Source of the DNA: Pseudalkalibacillus salsuginis
GTDB lineage: Bacteria; Bacillota; Bacilli; Bacillales; Fictibacillaceae
Direction of reading: 5' to 3'
DNA length: 64,000 nucleotides
Assembly (NCBI RefSeq): GCF_021646685.1
Contig: NZ_JAKJHW010000003.1
Span: forward strand, 186,001-250,000
The notes under the pieces are model-generated. The model worked only from the letters and a program-made list of their open reading frames with translations, did no database searches and was not told the origin of the DNA. Below, in pieces: positions 45,852 to 54,503 of this stretch (position 1 is its first letter; each line of letters begins with the position of its first letter). Both the position numbers and the translations under genes were made by a program.

Positions 45852-47222
45852 ATGAAGTTTATACGTTTGATGTTCATCATCTGTTTATTTTCGACTCCAT
45901 TTCTGCTCCAACAAGGTGTAAATGCGTCAAATCAATCTGTTTCAAATGAATGTGAAAATGCAGATGGAGTTTCAGTGCCAGGTGCAGAAAAACAAAAGAT
46001 CGCTTGCCTGGATGACCTATCTACTGAAGGTCTGGTATTGACAGGACATACCAACCCGAATGATTGGGCAGGGCTACACGCGGCAGGTACGTCTAACCCA
46101 GTTGGGATACCAGGAATCCAAATCGACGGTTACTTCCCGGACACATCCACAACAAACAAGAACAATAACTGGAACCATGATTCACAGTTCGTCATCCGCT
46201 TGCCTGATAACTGGAATGGTAAACTTGTCATCACAGGGGCTCCGGGAAATCGAGCACAGTATGCAAATGACTTTATTATCAGCGATTGGGTGCTTTCCAA
46301 AGGATATGCTTTTGCCTCGACAGACAAAGGCAATACAGGGCTGCAATTTTACAAGGATGGAGATAAGCCTGGGGATGCAATAGCAGAATGGCATGACCGA
46401 GTAAGAGAGTTGACGGTCGCTGCAAAGAAAACAATAAAACAATACTATGGAAAGCCAGCAAAATTTACATACATGACAGGGATTTCCAATGGTGGCTACT
46501 TGACTCGTTATGCGATTGAAAATTCGCCGGATTTATTTGATGGCGGAGTAGATTGGGAAGGGACGCTTTTTTCAGAAGACCACAATTTGCTTCAGTATTT
46601 ACCGACTGCTCTCACGTATTATCCCGAATTCAAATTGGGTAGTGAGGACGCACATAAAAAAATGCTTGAAGCTGGTTTTGAGCCAGGATCTGAGTTCCTA
46701 TGGGACTATCACTACAGTGTCTACTGGGATTTGACACAACGGATTTACAGGGAAGAGCTTGATCCTACTTATGATGGTGAACTAGAAGCAGGCATCCCAT
46801 ATTGTCAACCAGGGACACCAAATTGTGATGCTGATTATAATTATGAGGAAAGGAAGGGATTCGTGAAAGAGGCGATTGACAAAGTAGCACTGACAGGAAA
46901 AATCAAAAAGCCGATGATCACCCTTCACGGAACCATGGATACACTCCTTCCCATCAAAACGGACTCAGATGTTTATACAAGAATGATCGAGGAAAACGGG
47001 GAAAGAAACAATAAACATCGGTATTATACGATAGAAGATGGTACTCATACTGATTCACTTTATGACCAGCATCCAGATAAACTCCGGCCGATCCTGCCTT
47101 GCTACAGGGAATCGTTCGAGTTGATGGAACAATGGGTCGAGGATAAGGAAAAACCGCCAGAAAACCAGTTTATAGAACATCCTGAATCAGATGATGTAGT
47201 CAATAGCTGTACAATCCAATAA
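45852..47222 (+). CDS. Secreted alpha/beta hydrolase (tannase/hydroxybutyrate-oligomer-hydrolase-like)
   Basis: 456 residues with a signal peptide (about 1-25, ..GVNASNQ). A Cys pair in the N-terminal section and another near the C-terminus suggest disulfides in an exported protein. The nucleophile elbow is TGISNGGYLTRY, a G-x-S-x-G variant with the Ser at about 209. The later acid (HGTMDTLLPIKT) and the His (IEDGTHTD) complete a triad. The overall pattern suggests tannase/feruloyl esterase or 3-hydroxybutyrate oligomer hydrolase types, but the exact family is uncertain. It is not part of the B. subtilis degU-degV interval, so it is an insertion here, between its own terminators. DegU control is plausible by context only. 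Confidence 0.65.
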   Translation: MKFIRLMFIICLFSTPFLLQQGVNASNQSVSNECENADGVSVPGAEKQKIACLDDLSTEGLVLTGHTNPNDWAGLHAAGTSNPVGIPGIQIDGYFPDTSTTNKNNNWNHDSQFVIRLPDNWNGKLVITGAPGNRAQYANDFIISDWVLSKGYAFASTDKGNTGLQFYKDGDKPGDAIAEWHDRVRELTVAAKKTIKQYYGKPAKFTYMTGISNGGYLTRYAIENSPDLFDGGVDWEGTLFSEDHNLLQYLPTALTYYPEFKLGSEDAHKKMLEAGFEPGSEFLWDYHYSVYWDLTQRIYREELDPTYDGELEAGIPYCQPGTPNCDADYNYEERKGFVKEAIDKVALTGKIKKPMITLHGTMDTLLPIKTDSDVYTRMIEENGERNNKHRYYTIEDGTHTDSLYDQHPDKLRPILPCYRESFELMEQWVEDKEKPPENQFIEHPESDDVVNSCTIQ

Positions 47223-47232
47223 GCATCAGGAG

Positions 47233-47358
47233 AAGGGGCTGTCCCAAAACAATAGTGTCAGACACCACCACACAACATTTTGTTTCAAAAACACACTTTT
47301 TCTCAAAATGTTGCTAGGGACGGTGAGAGTCAACCACTAATGGGACCGCCCCTTTTTC
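47233..47358 (+). terminator. Long-stem structured terminator (family B copy 3)
   Basis: A 14-bp outer stem (47233-47246 with 47341-47354, one mismatch) ends in TTTTT. Inside are GTGTCAGACAC and an inner inverted pair AACATTTTG/CAAAATGTT. The design matches 12312-12467. Confidence 0.75.
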
Positions 47359-47465
47359 GATTTTACATGTTTATTTTAATGTTATTCCAGTAAAATAGGG
47401 AAGGTGATTCGTCGTTTTAGTCAAATACATAGTGTAGGTAAATAAATCGAAAGGAATATAAGTGT

Positions 47466-48317
47466 ATGCACAAAGTCGCAATCATTACAGATAGCACTTC
47501 TTATCTGCCGAAAAATCTGCGGGAGCAATACAACATCAGGATGGTACCATTGAATGTCATTTTTGAGAATGAATCGTACCAGGAAGAAACCGAATTGACT
47601 GCAGATGATTTCTACCTTCAAGTCCGTGAAGGCGGGAACCTGCCGAAAACGTCACAGCCAGCAGTTGGTTTGTTCGCAGACCTTTATGGCGAACTTGCTG
47701 AGGAAGGGTATACCGATGCGATCGTCATCACGCTTTCAAGTGAAATCAGTGGCACGTACCAGAGCGCCGTATCTGCAAAAACGATGGTCGACTCGATCCA
47801 TGTTGAGGTCTTCGATTCTGAAATCAGTTGCATGCCGCAAGGGTTCTTTGCGCTAGAGGCAGCGAAAATGGCAGCGCAAGGGCAAGCTGCTAAAGTCATT
47901 CTATCTCGGCTGAAAGTGATACGTGCAAAGGGCATTCCAGCTTACTTCATGGTTGATGACCTGAGCCACTTGCATCGAGGCGGGCGTTTAAACAGCGCAC
48001 AGTTTTTTGTCGGGAATCTGCTCCAGGTCAAGCCTGTCCTGCAGTTCGTCGATAAAAAGATCGTCCCATTTGAGAAGATCCGAACCCGCAAAAAAGCCAT
48101 CAAGCGTTTGTTTGAACTGATTCATGAGAATCTTGGGAAGGATGAAACAGCACAAATCTCTGTCATCCACGCCAACCGGGAGGAAGAGGCTAAGGGCTAT
48201 TCGGAGGAATTACGTCGTGATTTTCCCAATGCAGAAGTCATCATCACATATTTTGGTCCGGTAATTGGAACCCACCTGGGTGAAGGCAGTATCGGACTGA
48301 CTTGGATTAAAGAATAA
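47466..48317 (+). CDS. degV: DegV family fatty-acid-binding protein (FakB type)
   Basis: 283 residues. The N-terminal domain has ITDSTSYLPKNLREQY and the loop KTSQPAVGLFADLY; the middle shows VITLSSEISGTYQSA. The family binds a fatty acid and presents it to the kinase FakA for phospholipid synthesis. The Ser/Thr residues of ITDSTS and of KTSQP contact the lipid carboxylate. Its place between degU and comFA is that of B. subtilis yviA. AAAGGA precedes the ATG. Confidence 0.92.
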   Translation: MHKVAIITDSTSYLPKNLREQYNIRMVPLNVIFENESYQEETELTADDFYLQVREGGNLPKTSQPAVGLFADLYGELAEEGYTDAIVITLSSEISGTYQSAVSAKTMVDSIHVEVFDSEISCMPQGFFALEAAKMAAQGQAAKVILSRLKVIRAKGIPAYFMVDDLSHLHRGGRLNSAQFFVGNLLQVKPVLQFVDKKIVPFEKIRTRKKAIKRLFELIHENLGKDETAQISVIHANREEEAKGYSEELRRDFPNAEVIITYFGPVIGTHLGEGSIGLTWIKE

Positions 48318-48339
48318 TGCACTCATCTATTTCATACCG

Positions 48340-49848
48340 GTGGCGGAACTGATGCGTTTTGCCACCATTCCTACTAAACTCGGTCCCTTCCTATGTCCCG
48401 AGCCTCTAGCTAATCAAAGCACCTCACTATTTCCAATCAGCAAATTAACTGAACTGCCTTATCCACCACTCCAGTCTGATTTCAATTTCGACCCTGATCT
48501 TCAAGCATTTTTTACCGGTCGGCTCCTCCTGTTAGATGAAATTCCTTTCCCGCTCCAAACGATCCAGGCTCACTATTTACATGGTTTCATTCAATATGAA
48601 AAAGGAATAACAAAAGAAGAACATGGATTATCCTGTCGAAGATGCGGCAACCAGGACAAGGAGTTGTTCGCTACTTTTTCCTGTTACCGCTGTAAAGAGG
48701 AGTGTGCTTATTGCCGGAACTGTATCATGATGGGAAGGATCAGCCAATGTACTCCACTCATACGGTGGGCTGGCCCAGCAACTGGTTTCCATGTAGAGGA
48801 ACCGATTTTACGATGGGACGGTCAGTTATCGGAGCTCCAATCGTCCGCTTCTGAAAGAGTGTATGAGTTGATCGGGCATGCTGGGGAAATCCTGGTATGG
48901 GCGGTTTGCGGATCTGGCAAGACTGAGATTCTTTTTGCAGGTATTGAAAAAGCATTGCGGGAAGGGTTGCGTGTATGTCTTGCTACTCCGCGGACCGATG
49001 TGGTGATGGAACTATTTCCGAGATTTGAACAAGCTTTCCCAAATACCCAGGTGGAAGCCCTCTATGGCGGACACTCGAGTATGGACAGAGCTTCTCCACT
49101 TGTCTTATCAACAACCCATCAATTATTCCGTTTTGAAAAAGCCTTTGATGTCATGATTGTTGATGAAGTTGATGCTTTCCCGTATTCGTATGATAAAACG
49201 CTCCAGTTTGCGGTTGAAAAAGCTTGTAAGGATGAAGCTGCTCGTATTTACTTATCAGCTACCCCTTCTGAAGATCTATTGGCGCGTGTCAGACGGAAAG
49301 AGTTAGATGTCATCCACATATCGAAAAGGTTTCACGGTTATCCTTTGCCAGTACCCGAGTTTACGTGGTGCGGGAACTGGAAGAAAGGATTGAAGAAGGG
49401 ATACGTGCCAAAGGTCTTGACGGAGTGGGTGAAAAGAAAACTGGATAGCGGCCGGCAATGTTTCCTGTTCGTTCCGACGGTGAAGGTTTTAAATGATGTA
49501 TATGAATGTCTGAAAAGTGATTCAGTCGATTTTGTCCATGCAGAGGATCCGGAGCGGAAAGAGAAAGTAAACCGATTTCGTAAAGGAGAGATAACCATGC
49601 TGATAACAACGACTATTCTTGAACGGGGGGTTACTGTTCCGGAAATCGATGTTGCGGTATTCGGTGCTGACCATGAGGTATTCACCTCTAATGCATTCGT
49701 GCAGATTTCTGGGAGGGTGGGACGAAGTATTGAAGATCCTTATGGTGAAGTCACCTATTTCCATTTTGGAAAAACAAAAGCGATGGCATCAGCGAAAAAG
49801 ACGATTGAGCAGCATAATAGCCGATCCTCCAGAGAGATTGACAAATGA
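48340..49848 (+). CDS. comFA: ComFA, DNA-uptake helicase-like ATPase
   Basis: 502 residues, somewhat longer than B. subtilis ComFA (463). GTG 48340 and ATG 48352 are both possible starts. A four-Cys zinc cluster (CRRCG, CYRCKEEC, CRNC) precedes the motor with Walker A AVCGSGKTEIL, DEVD box, YLSATPSE, and the C-terminal RecA lobe with TTTILERGVTVPEIDVAV and QISGRVGRS. It drives single-stranded DNA through the competence channel. It overlaps comFC by 4 nt; comFB, which lies between them in B. subtilis, is absent. Confidence 0.93.
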   Translation: MAELMRFATIPTKLGPFLCPEPLANQSTSLFPISKLTELPYPPLQSDFNFDPDLQAFFTGRLLLLDEIPFPLQTIQAHYLHGFIQYEKGITKEEHGLSCRRCGNQDKELFATFSCYRCKEECAYCRNCIMMGRISQCTPLIRWAGPATGFHVEEPILRWDGQLSELQSSASERVYELIGHAGEILVWAVCGSGKTEILFAGIEKALREGLRVCLATPRTDVVMELFPRFEQAFPNTQVEALYGGHSSMDRASPLVLSTTHQLFRFEKAFDVMIVDEVDAFPYSYDKTLQFAVEKACKDEAARIYLSATPSEDLLARVRRKELDVIHISKRFHGYPLPVPEFTWCGNWKKGLKKGYVPKVLTEWVKRKLDSGRQCFLFVPTVKVLNDVYECLKSDSVDFVHAEDPERKEKVNRFRKGEITMLITTTILERGVTVPEIDVAVFGADHEVFTSNAFVQISGRVGRSIEDPYGEVTYFHFGKTKAMASAKKTIEQHNSRSSREIDK

Positions 49849-50543
49849 AATGCCTTTATTGCAAAAGTATATTTGTTACATCAATTGGATGGAGGGATTT
49901 GTTCGGTTTAGATCATGAACCTTTACTGTGTGAGGATTGCCGGGGGGAGCTCGTTTTTATCGAAGGAGAGATTTGCCGGCAGTGCGGTCGAGCTTTTTCG
50001 CTATTTCCCGAGAAATACCGTCAAAATGATCTATGTTCAGACTGTGTCGAATGGAACCAAAAAGGCCGCTCAATAAGCAAAAATCGCTCCTTGTTGCAAT
50101 ACAACTCTTTCTTACAGGAATTTATGGCCCAGTTCAAATATCGTGGAGATGCAGAACTAATTAAAGCATTTAAGAGCGGCTTGCAAACTCTTTTTAATAA
50201 GGAGTTTCGTGACTCTATTTTGGTACCGATCCCTCTTAGTAAAGAAAGGCACTTTGAGCGTGGATTCAATCAGAGTGTTTTGATCGCTGGTTTGCTTGAT
50301 ATCCCAATGTTGGATGCTTTGGCACGACCGTTACATGAAGAAAAGCAGAGTAAGAAATCCAGGTTGGATCGGCTTGGAAATCGGACGTTATTTTCTTTTA
50401 AAACGGGCTCAGAAGTTCACGGAAAATCCATTGCTTTAGTTGATGATATTTATACAACCGGAGCGACCGTAGAAGCTGCAGGGAAGATTTTACTAGATCA
50501 TGGTGCCCGAAAAGTCTCGTCTTTTACAGTAGCAAGGGGGTAA
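49845..50543 (+). CDS. comFC: ComFC, phosphoribosyltransferase-fold competence protein
   Basis: 232 residues. The N-terminal zinc ribbon (CLYCKS.., CEDC, CRQCGRAF, CSDC) is followed by a PRTase fold with LVPIPLSKERHFERGFNQS and the PRPP loop ALVDDIYTTGATVEAAG. It works with ComFA in transformation. Start and stop overlap comFA as ATGA. A sigma-D promoter for the flagellar genes begins just after it. Confidence 0.93.
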   Translation: MKCLYCKSIFVTSIGWRDLFGLDHEPLLCEDCRGELVFIEGEICRQCGRAFSLFPEKYRQNDLCSDCVEWNQKGRSISKNRSLLQYNSFLQEFMAQFKYRGDAELIKAFKSGLQTLFNKEFRDSILVPIPLSKERHFERGFNQSVLIAGLLDIPMLDALARPLHEEKQSKKSRLDRLGNRTLFSFKTGSEVHGKSIALVDDIYTTGATVEAAGKILLDHGARKVSSFTVARG

Positions 50544-50567
50544 TTGTTACTAAACAAAGGAAAAGGC

Positions 50568-50594
50568 TAAACTTTCAATTTTAGTGTCCGATAT
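50568..50594 (+). promoter_or_regulatory. Sigma-D promoter for yvyF-flgM-flgN-flgK-flgL
   Basis: TAAA (50568-50571), 15 nt, TCCGATAT (50587-50594), against the sigma-D consensus TAAA-N15-GCCGATAT with one mismatch. Confidence 0.85.
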
Positions 50595-50632
50595 ATGTAC
50601 TAGATATAGTAGAATTGAAGGAGAGAGCATCT

Positions 50633-51028
50633 ATGGCTGAGTTAGCCAATTGCCCGCAATGCAACCGTATTTTTGTAAAGGCTTTTAGACAAGTATGTGA
50701 CGTATGTTTTAAAGAGAAAGAAAAAATGTACGAGCTCGTTTATAAATTCATCCGCAAGAAAGTGAACCGAGAAGCATCTTTGTGGGAAGTCCATGAAGGG
50801 ACCGGTGTACCTGAGAAAACGATCATCCGATTTGTAAAGGAAGGTCGGATCAGGGCACATCAATTACGGAACATTGCTTATCCATGTGAACGTTGTGGAA
50901 AAAACATTCACAATGGACGGATCTGTGATGACTGTAATGGTGATATGAAGAACGAATTGAGAATACATGAAAAAACGGCCCGGAAATCCATTCAAGAGGA
51001 ACGCATTACTTATCATACAGAAAAATAA
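50633..51028 (+). CDS. yvyF: YvyF, flagellar operon zinc-finger protein
   Basis: 131 residues from ATG 50633 with GAAGGAGAG upstream; the frame is open from a TTG further up. Two Cys pairs in CPQCNRIFVKAFRQVCDVC and a second cluster (CERCGKNIH, CDDC) bracket a helix-turn-helix-like middle (VPEKTIIRFVKEGRI). It matches the YvyF/TIGR03826 protein at this position in Bacillus. It is proposed to regulate flagellar gene output, but the mechanism is not established. Confidence 0.88.
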   Translation: MAELANCPQCNRIFVKAFRQVCDVCFKEKEKMYELVYKFIRKKVNREASLWEVHEGTGVPEKTIIRFVKEGRIRAHQLRNIAYPCERCGKNIHNGRICDDCNGDMKNELRIHEKTARKSIQEERITYHTEK

Positions 51029-51058
51029 TTCAAACGTGGAAGTGAGGAGGAAATTCCA

Positions 51059-51322
51059 TTGAAAATCAATCGATATGGAAACATCTCAAACAACCCATAC
51101 AAACAACAGGTGAATAAACCGGCAGAGAACCAACAGCAGCAAGTGAAGCAAGATAAAATCCAAATTTCTAAAGAAGCGCTGGAGATGCAGAAAAATAACA
51201 GTGTTTCAAAAGAACGCACTGAAAAGATCGAACAGTTAAGAAAGGATATCGAATCTGGAAATTACCACGTTGATTCTGGGAAGGTAGCCAAGAAATTCTT
51301 CGACTTTTGGACGAAGAGCTAA
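51059..51322 (+). CDS. flgM: FlgM anti-sigma-D factor
   Basis: 87 residues with a TTG start behind GAGGAGG. A Gln/Asn-rich disordered N-terminus is followed by the sigma-binding helices (QDKIQISKEALEMQ, ERTEKIEQLRKDIESGNYHV and KVAKKFFDF). It binds sigma-D until the hook-basal body is complete. It is transcribed from a sigma-D promoter, giving feedback. Confidence 0.92.
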   Translation: MKINRYGNISNNPYKQQVNKPAENQQQQVKQDKIQISKEALEMQKNNSVSKERTEKIEQLRKDIESGNYHVDSGKVAKKFFDFWTKS

Positions 51323-51334
51323 GGGTGTGAGCGT

Positions 51335-51838
51335 ATGAAAGTGGATCGTATGGTCGGACTGCTGTCCGATTTACATCATCAGCACAAATTGCTTCTAGAC
51401 CTTTCCGTGCAAAAAACGGAAGCGTTGAAAAAGAACGACATTAAAGTGTTGGACAAGCTATTGAGCGAAGAAAATAAATGCATCCAAACGATTGAACGTA
51501 TAGAAAATGATCGCGTCCGTGAAGTGGAAGTCCTTTTGAACACACAAGGAATTGTCGTGGACGAAAACCCTTCACTATCCCAGTTATTACGTTTTTATAA
51601 TCATGAAGGGCAAGCGAAGCTGATTCAGGTACAAAATCAGCTGAAGCAGACGATTCAGCAGCTTCAGGAACAGAATGAACTGAACCATGAACTGACGAGG
51701 CAATCGTTGCAATTCGTCAATGCTTCCTTATCGTTGATGGAACCGAAGAAACCGACAGCGAATTACAGACGGCCTGGCCAGACGACCAAACAGGACGGAT
51801 ATCAGAAATCCCGATCAATATTTGATTCTAAAGCATAG
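51335..51838 (+). CDS. flgN: FlgN, chaperone for hook-filament junction proteins
   Basis: 167 residues, mostly helical, with the FlgN coiled-coil hairpin (about 5-120) and a disordered, basic tail. B. subtilis calls it YvyG. It protects FlgK and FlgL before export, which are the next two genes. It lies 12 nt after flgM. Confidence 0.88.
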   Translation: MKVDRMVGLLSDLHHQHKLLLDLSVQKTEALKKNDIKVLDKLLSEENKCIQTIERIENDRVREVEVLLNTQGIVVDENPSLSQLLRFYNHEGQAKLIQVQNQLKQTIQQLQEQNELNHELTRQSLQFVNASLSLMEPKKPTANYRRPGQTTKQDGYQKSRSIFDSKA

Positions 51839-51856
51839 GAAAGGCGGCAAAACATC

Positions 51857-53383
51857 ATGTCTTCTACGTTTCACGGACTTGAAACATCACTCAGAGGATT
51901 ACGGACCCATCAAAGCGCACTGAATACGACTGGACACAATATTTCAAATGCCAGCACCCCTGGATACTCGAGACAGCGCGTCAATTTTACACAGACGGAA
52001 GCATTCCCGGCACCGGGACGGAATCGACCACAGATTCCAGGCCAGCTCGGGACAGGGGTCGAAGCTGGTTCAGTGCAGCGTGTACGTGAAAGTTTTCTTG
52101 ACGTTCAGTTCCGTGGGGAAAATACGAAGTCAGGCTACTGGTCTGCACGAAGTGATGCCCTTCAAAAGATGGAAGAAATCATGAATGAGCCATCTGACCA
52201 TGGATTAGGAAAAACGATGGATCGTTTCTGGCAGTCTTTGCAGGATCTAGCGGTCAACCCTGAAAATTCAGGAGCTCGTTCTGTCGTGAGGGAACGTGGA
52301 CAGGCACTTGCTGAAACATTCAACTATTTGTCAGGTTCATTGACTTCAATCAAAGAGGATATCAAGCTGCAAATTGACAACTCAGCCGACACGATCAGCT
52401 CCATTGCAGAACAGATCAACAATTTGAACAGGCAGATCGGAGAGTTGGAGCCTCACGGTTACTTGCCGAATGATTTGTATGATAAGCGTGATCTGTTAGT
52501 CGATCAATTGTCCGAACTCGCAAATGTGAAGGTTAAGAAAGTGGACAGCGGCGGAGATGATCTTGAGATTGCTGAAGGGAAGTACACGATCGAATTGGTG
52601 GATGACAGTGGAAAACCGATCGGTACTCTCGTTGATGGGGAGAAGCTTAATTGGAATAAACTCACTGTTGGTTATGAAGATGGGAAAACCAACACGGTTA
52701 CATTGACGGAGTATGGCAAGGATGGAACCCCGACAAATAATAACACTGAGATTGGAAGCTTCACTTCTAAGGGGAAATTGCTCGGTCAGATGGAAGCACA
52801 TAATGACGTTTACCCTGATATGTTGTCGAAGCTTGATGAAATGGCGTATCAGTTTGCCGTTGAATTTAACAAAGTCCATTCGAGTGGGTATGGATTAGAT
52901 CCGAATAACGTGCCAAGCCAGAACACCGGGGAGTTGTTTTTCGATGAATTAGCTGATACACAGGGATCAGCCTCACTCATCAAGTTACATGGTGACATTA
53001 CTGATACGGGCGGACTGAATAACATTGCAGCTTCTAAAGATGGATTTTCCGGTGATGGAAGCAACGCGTTGTTGCTGTCCGATGTGAAGGATTCGAAGTT
53101 TGAGTTCAGTTCTGGGGAAGCGACAGTACAAAGCTTTTACGAAGGTGTCATTGGTAAAATGGCTGTTGATACTCAGCAGGCGAACCGTTTAATGAATAAC
53201 TCCGAGACTTTGAAGCAATCTGTGGAGGAACGCAGACAATCTGTGAGCGGTGTATCATTAGATGAGGAAATGACTAGAATGATGCAGTTCCAGCATGCGT
53301 ATAATGCAGCTGCACGAAATATCACTAGTATCGATGAAATGCTTGATCGGATCATCAACGGTATGGGTCGAGTAGGAAGGTAG
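51857..53383 (+). CDS. flgK: Flagellar hook-associated protein FlgK (HAP1)
   Basis: 508 residues. N-terminal D0 helix SSTFHGLETSLRGLRTHQSA followed by GHNISNASTPGYSRQRV, the rod/hook/HAP signature. The C-terminal D0 helix contains SLDEEMTRMMQFQHAYNAAA. It forms the first junction ring between hook and filament. It follows flgN with AAAGGCGG upstream. Confidence 0.96.
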   Translation: MSSTFHGLETSLRGLRTHQSALNTTGHNISNASTPGYSRQRVNFTQTEAFPAPGRNRPQIPGQLGTGVEAGSVQRVRESFLDVQFRGENTKSGYWSARSDALQKMEEIMNEPSDHGLGKTMDRFWQSLQDLAVNPENSGARSVVRERGQALAETFNYLSGSLTSIKEDIKLQIDNSADTISSIAEQINNLNRQIGELEPHGYLPNDLYDKRDLLVDQLSELANVKVKKVDSGGDDLEIAEGKYTIELVDDSGKPIGTLVDGEKLNWNKLTVGYEDGKTNTVTLTEYGKDGTPTNNNTEIGSFTSKGKLLGQMEAHNDVYPDMLSKLDEMAYQFAVEFNKVHSSGYGLDPNNVPSQNTGELFFDELADTQGSASLIKLHGDITDTGGLNNIAASKDGFSGDGSNALLLSDVKDSKFEFSSGEATVQSFYEGVIGKMAVDTQQANRLMNNSETLKQSVEERRQSVSGVSLDEEMTRMMQFQHAYNAAARNITSIDEMLDRIINGMGRVGR

Positions 53384-53392
53384 GGATAGAGG

Positions 53393-54271
53393 ATGCGTGT
53401 TACGCAAAGTATGCTGACAGGAAATATGCTTCGTAATTTAAGCCAAAGCTATGAGCGGATGGGGAAGTACCAGGACCAGCTTGCAACAGGGAAACGTATT
53501 AACAGACCTTCTGATGACCCTGTCGTAGCGATGAAAGGGATGGAATATCGTACTAACCTGACGGAGGTCGAGCAATTCAAGAGGAATTTATCTGAGGTTT
53601 ACAACTGGATGGATAATTCAGATGCAGCCTTGGACGAAGCAGGACAAGCATTGCACCGGATCCGTGAGCTAACCGTGCAGGCGAGTAACGGAACATACGA
53701 AGACGGACAACGGTCAGCGATTGCGAAAGAGATCAGCCAAATTCGCGATCACTTGATTGATATCGCCAATACAAAGGTTGCCGGGAAGTATATTTTTAAT
53801 GGGAATAATACAACGGAAGCACCAGTTACGGGTGATGGAGCAATAGCTGCTACCGCGAATGACAATCCAGTTGAAATTGAAGTATCCAAAGGGATCAAGG
53901 TCAGGACAAATATCACACCGGGCAATGTATTTTCACAGGGTCTTTTTACTGATCTTAAAGATTTAGTAGAAAAACTTGAGAATGGTGCATCTGAAGACGA
54001 AATCAGTGCATATCTATCTAACTTAGATACCCACATGGATAACAATACAGCAGAAAGAGCAGAACTTGGTGCACGCTACAACAGGGTTGAGATGATCAGC
54101 GACCGAGTGGCTGAGCAAGAAGTCATTGCAAGCCGGATTCTATCGGACAATGAAGATGCAGATATGGAACGCGTCATCACCGATCTAAAGACTCAGGAAA
54201 GTATCCATCGAGCTGCTCTAGCAGCAGGTGCGAGGATCATCCAGCCAACATTAATGGACTTTCTACGATAG
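53393..54271 (+). CDS. flgL: Flagellar hook-associated protein FlgL (HAP3)
   Basis: 292 residues with flagellin-like ends. The N-terminus reads RVTQSMLTGNMLRNLSQSYE and LATGKRINRPSDDPVVAM; the C-terminus reads VITDLKTQESIHRAALAAG. It forms the second junction ring, onto which flagellin assembles. It lies 9 nt after flgK. Confidence 0.96.
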   Translation: MRVTQSMLTGNMLRNLSQSYERMGKYQDQLATGKRINRPSDDPVVAMKGMEYRTNLTEVEQFKRNLSEVYNWMDNSDAALDEAGQALHRIRELTVQASNGTYEDGQRSAIAKEISQIRDHLIDIANTKVAGKYIFNGNNTTEAPVTGDGAIAATANDNPVEIEVSKGIKVRTNITPGNVFSQGLFTDLKDLVEKLENGASEDEISAYLSNLDTHMDNNTAERAELGARYNRVEMISDRVAEQEVIASRILSDNEDADMERVITDLKTQESIHRAALAAGARIIQPTLMDFLR

Positions 54272-54436
54272 ACGTTCTATAAACTTCGGATTTCATTGTT
54301 ACTCGGTTTTTCCGGTCCTCCGACGTACAGGAAGTACTAGAACCGGCGTTGTCACAGGACGTGATGATTTTAGCCGGTTTCATTTCCGGTCTTCAAAACC
54401 ATTGTGCCTCGACCTCCTTGTTTCTATAACGTCTAC
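54268..54436. repeat. Long imperfect inverted repeat between flgL and yviE
   Basis: The arms 54268-54284 and 54420-54436 are complementary at 14 of 17 positions and enclose a region with several CCGG-containing short palindromes (about 54310-54390). The left arm includes the flgL stop codon. It may form a large structured 3' end, or be the footprint of a small mobile repeat. Confidence 0.5.
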
Positions 54437-54458
54437 TATTGATTTCAAGTGACTATGA

Positions 54459-54485
54459 AAGCTATCTCGCAAGATAGCTTTTTTC
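54459..54485 (+). terminator. Terminator between flgL and yviE
   Basis: A 9-bp stem (AAGCTATCT with AGATAGCTT) has a CGCA loop and is followed by TTTTTT. The yviE-fliW-csrA genes may depend on read-through or on a separate promoter. Confidence 0.85.
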
Positions 54486-54503
54486 TGCTAAAGAGGTGAT
54501 CTA

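Noticed and set aside
45852-47222. Calling the secreted hydrolase a specific tannase or PHB depolymerase
   Set aside because: The catalytic motif and size fit more than one family; substrate cannot be read from sequence.
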